Below, in pieces: positions 45,901-53,064 of a stretch of DNA of 64,000 nucleotides. Positions within the stretch are counted from its first letter, which is position 1. The number at the start of each line of letters is the position of its first letter. This DNA is from Pontibacter ruber (GTDB lineage: Bacteria; Bacteroidota; Bacteroidia; Cytophagales; Hymenobacteraceae). Location of the stretch: contig NZ_JALPRR010000001.1 in the NCBI RefSeq assembly GCF_023630205.1, positions 124,001 through 188,000 on the forward strand. The letters are read 5' to 3'. The translations under genes and the position numbers were made by a program. A model generated the notes under the pieces. It searched no databases and was not told the DNA's origin. It worked only from the letters and a program-made list of their open reading frames with translations.

Positions 45901-48900
45901 GGTCCGGCAATGTCTTTTACTTCTACCTCTTCCGTGGCCACGCAACCGTTAGCATCTTTCACCGAAATAGTGAAGCTGCCGGCTGTTAATCCTGAGAATG
46001 TGGCTGAAGTCTGGAACGAGGTGCCGTCCTTGCTGTACGTATAAGGTGCCGTACCACCCGTTACGCCACTCATTGTGATGCTGCCGTTGCTGCGGCCGCA
46101 GGTAGTTGCCTGCGCCGTTGCTGTGAAGACAGGTCCGGCCACATTGTTTACCGCAACATCTTTCACAAAGGTACAGCCATTGGCGTCTTTTACCGTGATG
46201 GCATGTGTTCCGGCAGCCAGACCTGTGAAGGTAGCCGACGCCTGGAAAGAAGTACCATTGATGGAATAAGTATAAGGAGCCGTGCCGCCGGTTACTGATG
46301 TTACCGTCAGTTCACCGTTGCTGTTGCCGCATGTAGAGGACTTTACAGAAGCAGCAAAGTTAGAAGGACCAGCGATGTTGCTTACCGTTACCTGCTTGCT
46401 GTAAGTACAGCCTTTGGCATCTTTAATGGTAATGGTGTGGGTGCCTACAGCCAGGCCTGTCAGCGTAGTTGAAGCCTGGAAGTTTGTACCGTCTTTGCTG
46501 TAAGTATAAGGAGCAAAACCGCCGGTTACCGTACCCACTGTTATGCTGCCGTTGCTCTGGCCGCAGGTAGATGCAGCAGTTGTGCTGGCAAAGTTGGTCG
46601 GCACATTTTTAGTCACCGTTACCGAAGTGGTTACCGTACAGCCGTTGGCGTCTTTGGCCGTTACGGTGTAAGTACCCGATGCCAAGCTGTTGAAGCTGGT
46701 GCTGCTCTGGAAAGAAGTACCGTTGATCGAGTAAGTATAAGGAGCTGTTCCACCGGTTACCGTACCTGCCGTTATACTTCCGTCGTTGTTGGCGCAGCTG
46801 GCTGCTTGCGCCGAAGCCGCAACAGCCGATGGTCCGGCAATGTTAGTGATGGTAATAGCCTTAGCAAAGGTACAGCCGTTAGCATCCTTCACTGTGATAG
46901 TATGCGAGCCTGCTGCCAGACCGGTGAAGGTCATAGAAGCCTGGAAGTTCACGCCATCCTTGCTGTAGGTATAAGGGGCTGTTCCGCCTGTTACGCCGCT
47001 AACGATAACCTCTCCGTTGCTTGCACCGCAGGTAGAAGAAGTAGTGTTCGCAGTAAGACCAGTCGGACCGGCTATGTTTGTAACAGCTATCTCCTTAACG
47101 AATGTACAGCCATTGGCATCTTTCACGGTAATCGTATAAGTGCCTTCCGCCAGACCCGTAAAGGTAGAAGCCGTTTGGAAGGTTGTACCGTTTCTGCTGT
47201 AAGTATAAGGAGCCGTGCCGCCTGTTACAGCGCTCACAGCTATACTTCCGTTGCTGGCACCGCAGGTAGCAGCGTTTGCTGCAAGGGTAAACCCTGAAGG
47301 GCCCGCTACATCTTTTACTTCTACTTCTTTCGTGAACACGCAGCCATTGGCATCTTTCACCGTGATGGTATAAGTACCCGCAAGCAGCGCTGAGAAAGTA
47401 TCAGATGTCTGGAACGTTGCGCCATCCTTGCTGTAAGTGTACGGAGCCGTGCCACCCGCTACAGCAGTTACTCTGATGCTGGCATTTTGGCCTCCGCAGC
47501 TGGATGTCTGCAGGCTAGCAGTAAAGTCAGAAGGACCGGCAATGTTGTTTACAGTCGTCTGCTTTACAAACGTACAGCCGTTGGCATCTTTCACCGTAAT
47601 GGTGTAAGTTCCTGCTGCAAGCGCTGCAAAGGAAGCAGAAGCTTGGAAGGTAGCGCCGTCTTTGCTGTAGGTATAAGGAGCTGTTCCGCCCGTTAAGCCG
47701 CTAACGGTAACCTCTCCGTTGCTGGCACCACAGGTAGCCGATTTCACAGAAGTTGTCAGGTCAGTTGGTCCGCCGGTGTTGGCTACGGTAACTTTTTTAG
47801 AGTAAGTACAGCCGTTGGCATCCTTCACCGTAACCGTATACTCGCGGGCTGCTAATGCTCCGAAAGTAGTTGCACTCTGGAAAGTGGTACCATCTATACT
47901 ATAAGTATAAGGAGCCGTGCCGCCTGTTGTACCCGCTACGCTGATACTGCCGTTGCTGCTGCCGCAGGTGCTGGCGGTAGTTGCCAGTGTCAGGTTGCTT
48001 GGGCCAGCCACGTTGCTTACGGCTACAGATGAAGTCTTCACACAGCCGTTGGCGTCTTTCACAGTGATCGTATAAGTCCCAGCTGCCAGGTTTGTAAAGG
48101 TGGAAGCCGTTTGGAAAGTAGTGCCATCCTTGCTGTAGGTATAAGGAGCCGTTCCCCCTGTTACAGAAACAGCGATCTGACCGTTGCTGCTGCCGCAGGT
48201 TGAAGCCTGTGCTGTGGCAGTAAAGGCAGGACCAGCAATGTTTTGAATGGTTACAGCCTCTGTATAGATACAGCCGTTGGCATCTTTTACCCTAACCTGG
48301 TAGTCTCCGGCAAGCAGCGAAGCAAACGAATTGGATGCCTGGTAAGTAGTGCCGTCAATAGAGTACGTGTAAGGTGATGTGCCGCCCGTAACAGCGCTCA
48401 CCGTAACCTGCCCGTTTCTGTTGCCGCAGGTAGATGATTTCACAGAGGTTACCAGATCAGACGGACCCGGCACATTGCTCAGGGTTACTTCTTTGGCAAA
48501 GGTACAGCCCCTGGCATCTTTTACCGTGATGGTGTGTGTACCGGCGGTTAAGCCCGTGAAGGTTGCCGATGTCTGGAAGGTTGTGCCATTCTTGCTATAA
48601 GTATAAGGAGCCGTGCCGCCCACAACTGCACTCACCGTTATACTTCCGTTGCTGTTTCCACAGCTGGAAGAAGTAGCAGCCGCTGTAAAGCCTGTTGGCA
48701 TCGTCTTGGCCACTGTAACCGAAGTAGTAACCACGCAGCCGTTGGCATCCTTAGCAGTAACCGTATAGCTTCCGGAAGCCAGTGCCGTAAAGCTGGTGCC
48801 GCTCTGGAAGGAAGTACCATTGATGGAGTAGGTATAAGGTGCCGTACCACCGGTCACTGTACCCACTGTTATACTTCCGTCGTTGTTGGCGCAGCTGGCA

Positions 48901-51320
48901 GTTTGTGCCGTAGCCGCCACTACTGTAGGTCCGGCAATGTTGGTGATAGTGAAAGCCTTTGCAAAAGTACAGCCGTTGGCATCCTTCACCGTAAGGTTGT
49001 AAGAGCCTGCCGCAAGGCCAGTAAAAGAAGCAGAAGCCTGGAACGTAGTCCCGTTTATACTATAGGTATAAGGAGCCGTTCCGCCAGTGGTTGCTGTAAC
49101 CGTGATCTCACCGTTGCTGGCTCCGCACGTCGTGGACTTCAGGCTGGCCGTGATGTTCGATGGGCCGGCAACATTCGTAATGGTTACCTGCTTGGCAAAC
49201 GTACAGCCTTTGGCATCTTTCACGGTAATGGTGTGTGTGCCTGCTGTTAAGCCACTCAGCGTAGAGGACGCCTGGAAAGTCGCACCGTCTTTGCTGTACG
49301 TATAAGGAGCAACCCCTCCGGCTACACTGCTCACTGTAATGCTTCCGTTGCTGTTCCCGCAGGTAGATGAAGAAGCTGTGGCAGTAAAGTCGGTGAGAAG
49401 CGCTTTGGTTATTGTTACTGAAGCAGTAACGACGCAGCCATTTACATCTTTGGCCGTCACCGTGTAAGTACCGGAAGCCAACCCATTAAAAGTAGTACCG
49501 CTCTGGAAGGTCGTGCCGTTGATGGAGTAGGTATATGGCGCCGTACCGCCGGTAACTGTACCCACTGCTATGCTGCCATCATTATTGTTACAGCTGGCCG
49601 GCTGCGCCGTAGCCGTTACCGCCGTAGGTCCGGCGATGTTGGTAATGGTATAGCCCTTCGCGAACGTACAGCCATTGGCGTCCTTCACGGTAATGTTATG
49701 CGAGCCTGCCGCTAATCCGGTAAAGGAGGTAGAAGCCTGGAAAGTAGTCCCGTCTTTGCTGTACGTATAAGGAGCCGTACCGCCCGTTACCGCACCTACC
49801 GTAATACTTCCATTGGCACCCCCACAGGTTGCTGATTTCACCGTGGCAGCAAAATCAGAAGGGCCGTTTACTTCTGTTACCGTAAATGATCTCACCACAG
49901 AACATCCCTTGGCATCTTTTACCGTTACGGTATATGTACCAGCTACTTTGTTGGAGATGGTAGCGGTTGTCTCGCCTGTATTCCACAGGTACGATACCGC
50001 ACCCTGTGCACCGGAAGCGCTTGCCGTTACAGTACCCCTGGTGCCATTACAGATCACCGGCGTGCCCGTCAGGCTCACGTCCAAAGTATAAAAAGAGATC
50101 AGCACCTCATCCTTCACCGGGCTACACGACCCGTTACCTGTTGATGTAAGGGTGAGCTTTACCGAACCGGCACTAACCTCTGCCGCTGTTGGGGTATAGA
50201 TTGCATTGAGGCTGTTTCTGTCAGAGAACGTGCCGGCACCGCCGCTCCATGTACCACCTGTGGCCGCAGTAACAGTACCAGCCAGCTGCACCGGGCTGGT
50301 AGAACACACCAGTTGGTCCGGCCCGGCATTCACCGTCAGGTTGCTTACCACATTTACTGTCGCCAAAAACTGCTGGCAGTTGATGCTGCTGTTTGTAGTT
50401 CTTACCTCAAGCGTGTAGGTTCCTACAGCCGTAGCGGTATAATTCAGGGCATCGCCCACTATGTTGCCGGCGCTGTTCCTCCAGATGTATTCAAACTTTC
50501 CGTCGCCGCCGGTCACGTTTCCGGTCAGTACCACACTGCTGCCACCCGGACAGATAATTGCCGGTGTCGGGCCAACAGTTACTTCCGGTTTCGGGTAAAA
50601 ATATACGCGTACCACATCGCAGTAAGGCAGCGTGGAGCAAGGCGAAGCTACCGATCTGCCGCATACTTCATAGTCTACATAAGCCGGAGCATCTGTACCA
50701 GGTGTAACAAGCGCTCTGGCTTTGTTGCCGTCCGGAAAGCTCAGGTACTTTTCATAAATGCCTTTACCAGTGATGTCCCGCCAGGTGATGGAAGCAGGAT
50801 CGAAGGCAACCGGGGCATTGAGATAGGCCGAGCAGCCGCCTGTTACCGATATATCCGGCTGCGGGTTAAAGGCCGCGATAGATTTAACAATAAAATCGTT
50901 GTAGGCATTGCCGGGCATACACAAGGTAATGATGTGCGGCCCCACGCCTTCCACGCAGATGGGCTCTCCTACAGCAGCTGACCGGCCATTACAACCGCCC
51001 AGTTGGTAAAACATGGATCCGGAAGGTTCTGGCCCTGAAGCAAGCTCCAGTTCCAGCCCGCCTGCATTTTTATCAAGCGTGATCTCGAACTGGATACAGT
51101 TGACGTTTTTGTCAACACCACAGATCTGGCCTCTCCTGCTTACATCCGTCTTAGGATCTCTGGAGTCCCAGATACCATTCGGCTTTCCGGTAAGATCTAT
51201 CTTAATAACCGGAACACTATTACCCTGCGCAAACAGGCTATGGGTTGTTACCAACTGTAACATCCCCAGCAGACTAATTGCAAACAATAAGGTAAGTTTT
51301 CGAGTAAAGTTTATTCTCAT
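39972..51320 (-). CDS. Giant SprB-like repeat adhesin with T9SS type B (gliding motility) C-terminal domain
   Basis: A 3782-residue surface protein. The signal peptide is MRINFTRKLTLLFAISLLG onward, ending near LFAQG. Residues about 30-490 are unique: a jelly-roll-like start, then PKD/Ig-like segments (ICPGGSSVVLTGNVTGGDG, VNAGPDQLVCSTSPVQLAG). Residues about 490-3665 are 41 SprB-type repeats of about 78 residues, typically SxTCGxxNGxI...GGTAPYTYS...FQAS...LAAGTYTITVKDANGC...NIAGP. A Pro/Glu/Asn linker follows (PENPENPEDPEHE), then the CHU_C-type sorting domain starting DIPNGFTPNGDGINDRW and including VYNRWGSLVFEA and LPDGTYYCIIEF. Expected to be exported by the type IX system with the adjacent PorP/SprF protein and to act in adhesion or gliding. 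Confidence 0.94.
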   Translation of the reverse strand: MRINFTRKLTLLFAISLLGMLQLVTTHSLFAQGNSVPVIKIDLTGKPNGIWDSRDPKTDVSRRGQICGVDKNVNCIQFEITLDKNAGGLELELASGPEPSGSMFYQLGGCNGRSAAVGEPICVEGVGPHIITLCMPGNAYNDFIVKSIAAFNPQPDISVTGGCSAYLNAPVAFDPASITWRDITGKGIYEKYLSFPDGNKARALVTPGTDAPAYVDYEVCGRSVASPCSTLPYCDVVRVYFYPKPEVTVGPTPAIICPGGSSVVLTGNVTGGDGKFEYIWRNSAGNIVGDALNYTATAVGTYTLEVRTTNSSINCQQFLATVNVVSNLTVNAGPDQLVCSTSPVQLAGTVTAATGGTWSGGAGTFSDRNSLNAIYTPTAAEVSAGSVKLTLTSTGNGSCSPVKDEVLISFYTLDVSLTGTPVICNGTRGTVTASASGAQGAVSYLWNTGETTATISNKVAGTYTVTVKDAKGCSVVRSFTVTEVNGPSDFAATVKSATCGGANGSITVGAVTGGTAPYTYSKDGTTFQASTSFTGLAAGSHNITVKDANGCTFAKGYTITNIAGPTAVTATAQPASCNNNDGSIAVGTVTGGTAPYTYSINGTTFQSGTTFNGLASGTYTVTAKDVNGCVVTASVTITKALLTDFTATASSSTCGNSNGSITVSSVAGGVAPYTYSKDGATFQASSTLSGLTAGTHTITVKDAKGCTFAKQVTITNVAGPSNITASLKSTTCGASNGEITVTATTGGTAPYTYSINGTTFQASASFTGLAAGSYNLTVKDANGCTFAKAFTITNIAGPTVVAATAQTASCANNDGSITVGTVTGGTAPYTYSINGTSFQSGTSFTALASGSYTVTAKDANGCVVTTSVTVAKTMPTGFTAAATSSSCGNSNGSITVSAVVGGTAPYTYSKNGTTFQTSATFTGLTAGTHTITVKDARGCTFAKEVTLSNVPGPSDLVTSVKSSTCGNRNGQVTVSAVTGGTSPYTYSIDGTTYQASNSFASLLAGDYQVRVKDANGCIYTEAVTIQNIAGPAFTATAQASTCGSSNGQIAVSVTGGTAPYTYSKDGTTFQTASTFTNLAAGTYTITVKDANGCVKTSSVAVSNVAGPSNLTLATTASTCGSSNGSISVAGTTGGTAPYTYSIDGTTFQSATTFGALAAREYTVTVKDANGCTYSKKVTVANTGGPTDLTTSVKSATCGASNGEVTVSGLTGGTAPYTYSKDGATFQASASFAALAAGTYTITVKDANGCTFVKQTTVNNIAGPSDFTASLQTSSCGGQNASIRVTAVAGGTAPYTYSKDGATFQTSDTFSALLAGTYTITVKDANGCVFTKEVEVKDVAGPSGFTLAANAATCGASNGSIAVSAVTGGTAPYTYSRNGTTFQTASTFTGLAEGTYTITVKDANGCTFVKEIAVTNIAGPTGLTANTTSSTCGASNGEVIVSGVTGGTAPYTYSKDGVNFQASMTFTGLAAGSHTITVKDANGCTFAKAITITNIAGPSAVAASAQAASCANNDGSITAGTVTGGTAPYTYSINGTSFQSSTSFNSLASGTYTVTAKDANGCTVTTSVTVTKNVPTNFASTTAASTCGQSNGSITVGTVTGGFAPYTYSKDGTNFQASTTLTGLAVGTHTITIKDAKGCTYSKQVTVSNIAGPSNFAASVKSSTCGNSNGELTVTSVTGGTAPYTYSINGTSFQASATFTGLAAGTHAITVKDANGCTFVKDVAVNNVAGPVFTATAQATTCGRSNGSITMSGVTGGTAPYTYSKDGTSFQTSATFSGLTAGSFTISVKDANGCVATEEVEVKDIAGPDNLTLASASSTCGASNGSITVSAVAGGTAPYTYSIDGKTFQTAATFGSVLAGEYTLTVKDANGCTFAKAVAVENIAGPTALTANATSATCGAANGGLNITGVTGGTAPYSYSKDGVNFQASTTFTNLAAGNHTITVKDANGCTVSKAFAVSNVGGPTAVTASATRPATCADNDGSITVGAVSGGTAPYTYSINGTTFQAGTTFNGLASGAYTLTAKDANGCTVTTSVTVTKNVPTNFASNSTASTCGRSDGQVTISGITGGTAPYTYSKDASNFQASASFTGLAAGTYTITVKDANGCTFAKEVAVSNVAGPAFTVKAKATTCGAANGTITVSGTTGGVGPYTYSKDGVTFQASTVFENLLAGNYTITVKDANGCLGTNAVVVEDVAGPNNLVLAGASSTCGNSNASISVSEVQGGTAPYSYSKDGTTFQASATFAGLAAGKHTITVKDANGCTFAKEIEIENIAGPANLTLATASSTCGSNNGQISVTGVEGGTAPFTYSINGTSFQTETRFGAVLAGEYTVTVKDAKGCTFSKKVTVNNIAGPTELTATTKATTCGDANGELTVSGVTGGTAPYSYSKDGVNFQAAATFTELAAGSHTITVKDANGCTVTKAFTVSNIGGPTAVAATSQPASCTDNDGSISAGAVTGGTAPYTYSINGAAFQAGTSFSGLASGAYTLTAKDANGCTVTTTVTISKNIPTTFASTTTASTCGGKNATITVGAVTGGFAPYTYSKDGVNYQASGTLTDLAAGSHTIWVKDAKGCSVSRQVQVSDVAGPSELAVAVKSTTCGNSNGEFSISRVTGGTAPYTYSIDGTNFQSAATFNTLAAGNYQVTVKDANGCTYVQTVTLSDIPGPSDFTATAQASSCGRANGSVTVSAVAGGTAPYSYSKDGTTFQASATLTGLLAGKHTITVKDANGCVMSKVVEVEDVTGPTGLTLASTSSTCGGSNGSISVTGVAGGTAPYTYSINGTSFQAATKFEGVKAGTYTLTVKDANGCTFSKEVKVDNIAGPADLVASAKASTCGAANGALTISGVTGGTAPYSYSKDGVNFQAAATFTELAAGSHTITVKDANGCTFAKAFTVSDVAGPSAVAANAQAATCADNDGSITVGTVTGGTAPYTYSINGNNFQTGTTFAALASGEYTLTVKDANGCEVSTTVKVDKTGPGSFVASAGSSTCGRENGSITVTSVNGGKAPYTYSLNGGAFQSAASFSGLAAAEYTVTVKDANGCTHTQTIEVTDVAGPSDLVASAQSTTCGNSNGQISVTGVTGGTAPYTYSINGTAFQSSAAFTALAAGEYQVTVKDANGCIFAKAVIVTNTNGPEGVALTAQSATCGSSNGQVVVSNVTGGTSPYTYSKDGSTFQASATLTGMAAGTYTITVKDANGCTFAKQVVIGNIDGPTGFDVASTKATCGENNGTITVSGAAGGTAPYTYSINGTDFQATGNFTAVAAGEYTVTVKDANGCTITRKVVVENLKGPAGLTAAATESSCTTNNGTVTVSGVTGGVAPYTYSLGGNNYQAAATFTGLAPGEYEVYAKDASGCRTKATVTVGVKGPKEAVATATAASCGVSNGSLTISSVTGGTQPLSYSINGTTFQASATFRNLAAGSYTVTIKDAEGCTITLQQQVENNGGPESFTATGTDASCGDKNGRISISQVVGGTAPYTYSIDGNNYQAAAEFTALAEGTYQVAVKDAKGCIAIETVTLQNSAPITNLKATAEPGACGQATGQVVVGEVSGGTAPYTYSLDGKNFSAATTITGVAPGDYTLVVKDAKGCTYTTAVKMEATTPVVVKVTPQAKASATAATGRAAVTTISGGTGPYTYQLNNGNFTSDSVFTNLAGGTYTLVAKDSKGCTAQTTFTIETEVEVTPENPENPENPEDPEHETGKLDIPNGFTPNGDGINDRWVLKNLSLLYPNCKVTVYNRWGSLVFEAVGYKTEWDGTHNGKRLPDGTYYCIIEFGNSEAPLKRSVTIMR
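40310..49850 (-). repeat. Tandem array of 41 coding SprB repeats, about 233 bases each
   Basis: I counted 41 modules in the translation, averaging about 232.7 bases. Each has a Cys near the start (TCG) and one in DANGC near the end, so each could carry a disulfide pair. The modules fall into at least six recurrent types. One type lacks the Cys-Gly pair and has a CxxND start (modules 2, 5, 14, 20, 26, 32) with TAKDANGC and no NIAGP ending. The array is coding throughout and in frame. Confidence 0.92.
41455..47060 (-). repeat. Higher-order repeat: four copies of a six-module unit, about 1.40 kb each
   Basis: Modules 13-36 follow the order A-B-C-D-E-F four times. The CGTCGTTGT-type marker of module B (plus-strand reading) lies at 46781, 45380, 43982 and 42581, spacings of 1401, 1398 and 1401. 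The ACGCCATCCTTGCTGTA marker of module A lies at 46951, 45553, 44152 and 42751, spacings of 1398, 1401 and 1401. Modules 25 and 31 share long identical DNA stretches, indicating recent amplification or conversion. The second unit is irregular (a C/D hybrid and an extra F-like module). Confidence 0.85.
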
Positions 51321-52041
51321 ATAGTACGGGTTAGTAGTACACTCATTATTCTATTTGTATGCTTTTCTAATTCCTTTTCCAGCCCTGCGCTGGCTTGTTT
51401 GTCCTTAATATCCTCTCGATCATTTCTTTTGCAGTCAAACCTGCCGCACAAAAACTTTTTCAACTTGATATTGCACTTATTCAACCTTCAAATTCAATTC
51501 ACATCCTTACCGGATTGCCTCACGTGTTTTTAAGAACTACATTTTTATCCAAAGCGGATGATACTTTTCAGATTACACAAGCTGCTCATTTACTAACTAT
51601 AAAGCACTTACACGTCTTTTCTATTTAAAACAAGTTAAAATAAACATGATTTTTATTGTGAAACAATACAATTGACGCTTTTCTGCAAAACCCATATATA
51701 TACATGAATATATTATAAATATTCCTATTTACACTTCTATATTTATATAGGAATAATAAATTTTTCTTGGCGAATTACAGCAGGCGCTGTCTGTCTGTTG
51801 CAGCATAAGTAAGGGGAAAGAGCAGATGCTTCTGATGCTGCAGATTGGCTGCAGGCTTTGCGCCCTAACCAGTAGGTTCAGCAAAGCCGGACAGTATGTT
51901 TTTTTTCCTGTGGCGAAGTCAAGAAACGGTCTGAGAAATGCAGAGCCTGCTCCGGCTGAACTATAATCGATTGTAAGCCAACAAGCCATAGTGAAAGAAA
52001 GTATAAAATAGTACCTTTGCAGCCTTAAAGTATGAACCGAT
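51321..52041. other. AT-rich intergenic region between the giant adhesin gene and a divergent gene
   Basis: 720 bases with no credible gene. The adhesin leader contains a small hairpin (CCAGC/GCTGG near 51391-51407). Positions about 51640-51770 are very AT-rich with a TATATATA-like stretch. A plus-strand -7 element lies at 52012-52019. I found no good minus-strand -33/-7 pair for the adhesin gene; a 77-codon open frame at 51395-51628 has no family features. Confidence 0.6.
52012..52019 (+). promoter_or_regulatory. -7 element of the 52042 gene
   Basis: TACCTTTG matches TAnnTTTG exactly. Transcription would start near 52026, leaving about 16 bases before the ATG. No good TTTG was found at the -33 distance. 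Confidence 0.5.
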
Positions 52042-52578
52042 ATGAGCGCCAGAAGCTTTGAATTACTTCTTGACACAGCCTTTGCACCCGAAGAACCAAA
52101 ACTGTTCGACACATCGGCTGCTGCTGTTTACCAGAAATTTGAACAGGTTTTCAAGGCATCGCGCCTGGACAAAGGCAAGCCGTCAGAAGAGCTGAGCTAC
52201 CTCTTTGAGATGGTGCGCCTGGGGGTAGCCATCGCTTTTATCAAGGCATATTCACGGCTGGCTGACAACGAGGGCGCCCGGGACGTATTGGAGCTCCTGA
52301 AAGAGGCCCTGCATGCCAAAAACACCCGCGAGATCGATAAGATCATCCAGAAAAAGATTGCCCTTTTCGACAGCCTATACCACGAGATCTTCGTGAACGA
52401 GCAACGCGAACTAATACTGGGTTTGTTTGAGCGTACTTTGGATGCGTCTTCGAAAGAAGAGCTTGACGAACTGATGCTCGAAGGACTGGAGCTGTTGCAG
52501 GAGATCGACTTTGAAGCTACAACCGAAGACGACGAAGACGAGCCGCTGGACGAGGATTTCCTCAAAGACATCAAGTAA
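52042..52578 (+). CDS. Conserved-looking acidic helical protein of unknown function
   Basis: A 178-residue protein that I do not recognise. It has no signal peptide or membrane helix and appears fully alpha-helical. The middle contains LSYLFEMVRLGVAIAFIKAYSRL and KNTREIDKIIQKKIALF. The last 20 residues are strongly acidic (EDDEDEPLDEDFL) before a basic DIK end. Good codon structure, a -7 box just upstream and close spacing (21 bases) to the next gene support it as real. It is probably the first gene of an operon with the DUF2721 protein and queA. Confidence 0.75.
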   Translation: MSARSFELLLDTAFAPEEPKLFDTSAAAVYQKFEQVFKASRLDKGKPSEELSYLFEMVRLGVAIAFIKAYSRLADNEGARDVLELLKEALHAKNTREIDKIIQKKIALFDSLYHEIFVNEQRELILGLFERTLDASSKEELDELMLEGLELLQEIDFEATTEDDEDEPLDEDFLKDIK

Positions 52579-52599
52579 GAAAATACCTGCTGCCTTGCC

Positions 52600-53019
52600 A
52601 TGGAAATCACACTGACCACCCCTGCCCTGCTCTTTCCGGCTATTTCGCTGTTGCTGCTGGCATACACCAACCGTTTCCTGGCGCTGGCAAGCCTTATCCG
52701 CAGCCTGAAAAGCCGTTATGCTTCTACCCAGAGCACTTTGGTTTACGGGCAGATGGAGAACCTGCGCAAGCGCCTGATCCTGATCCGCAACATGCAGGCC
52801 TTTGGCATTTCGAGCATCTTCGGCTGTGTGTTCTGCATGTTCCTGCTCTTTGCCGGTTACAACACGTTGGGTAAGTATACTTTCGGGCTGAGCCTGATCC
52901 TGATGATGTTTTCGCTGGCACTGGCGCTGCGCGAGATACAGATATCGGTAAACGCCCTGGAGCTGGAATTGAACGACCTGGAAGAAGCCACTTCGGAAGA
53001 GACAACCAGGCAAGTATAA
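52600..53019 (+). CDS. DUF2721 family membrane protein
   Basis: A 139-residue protein with three hydrophobic helices: about 8-30 (LTTPALLFPAISLLLLAYTNR), 68-88 and 94-112. The N-terminal TPALLFPAISLLLLAYTNRF and a basic helical region between the first two helices match DUF2721, whose role is unknown. The last codons are CAA GTA TAA, so the stop is formed by the AAGTATAA motif common in this window. It is 45 bases before queA. Confidence 0.85.
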   Translation: MEITLTTPALLFPAISLLLLAYTNRFLALASLIRSLKSRYASTQSTLVYGQMENLRKRLILIRNMQAFGISSIFGCVFCMFLLFAGYNTLGKYTFGLSLILMMFSLALALREIQISVNALELELNDLEEATSEETTRQV

Positions 53020-53064
53020 ATTTTAAGTATAGAGCACCCGCAACGTGCTGATTTTTAGTACCCC

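Noticed and set aside
40310-49850. Regular repeats that could be mistaken for a CRISPR array or satellite
   Set aside because: The unit is about 233 bases, entirely coding, in frame, with SprB-type protein modules; there are no short identical repeats with unique spacers.
51395-51628. 77-codon plus-strand open frame in the adhesin upstream region
   Set aside because: AT-rich, no family features, no promoter or ribosome binding site, and not followed by related genes.
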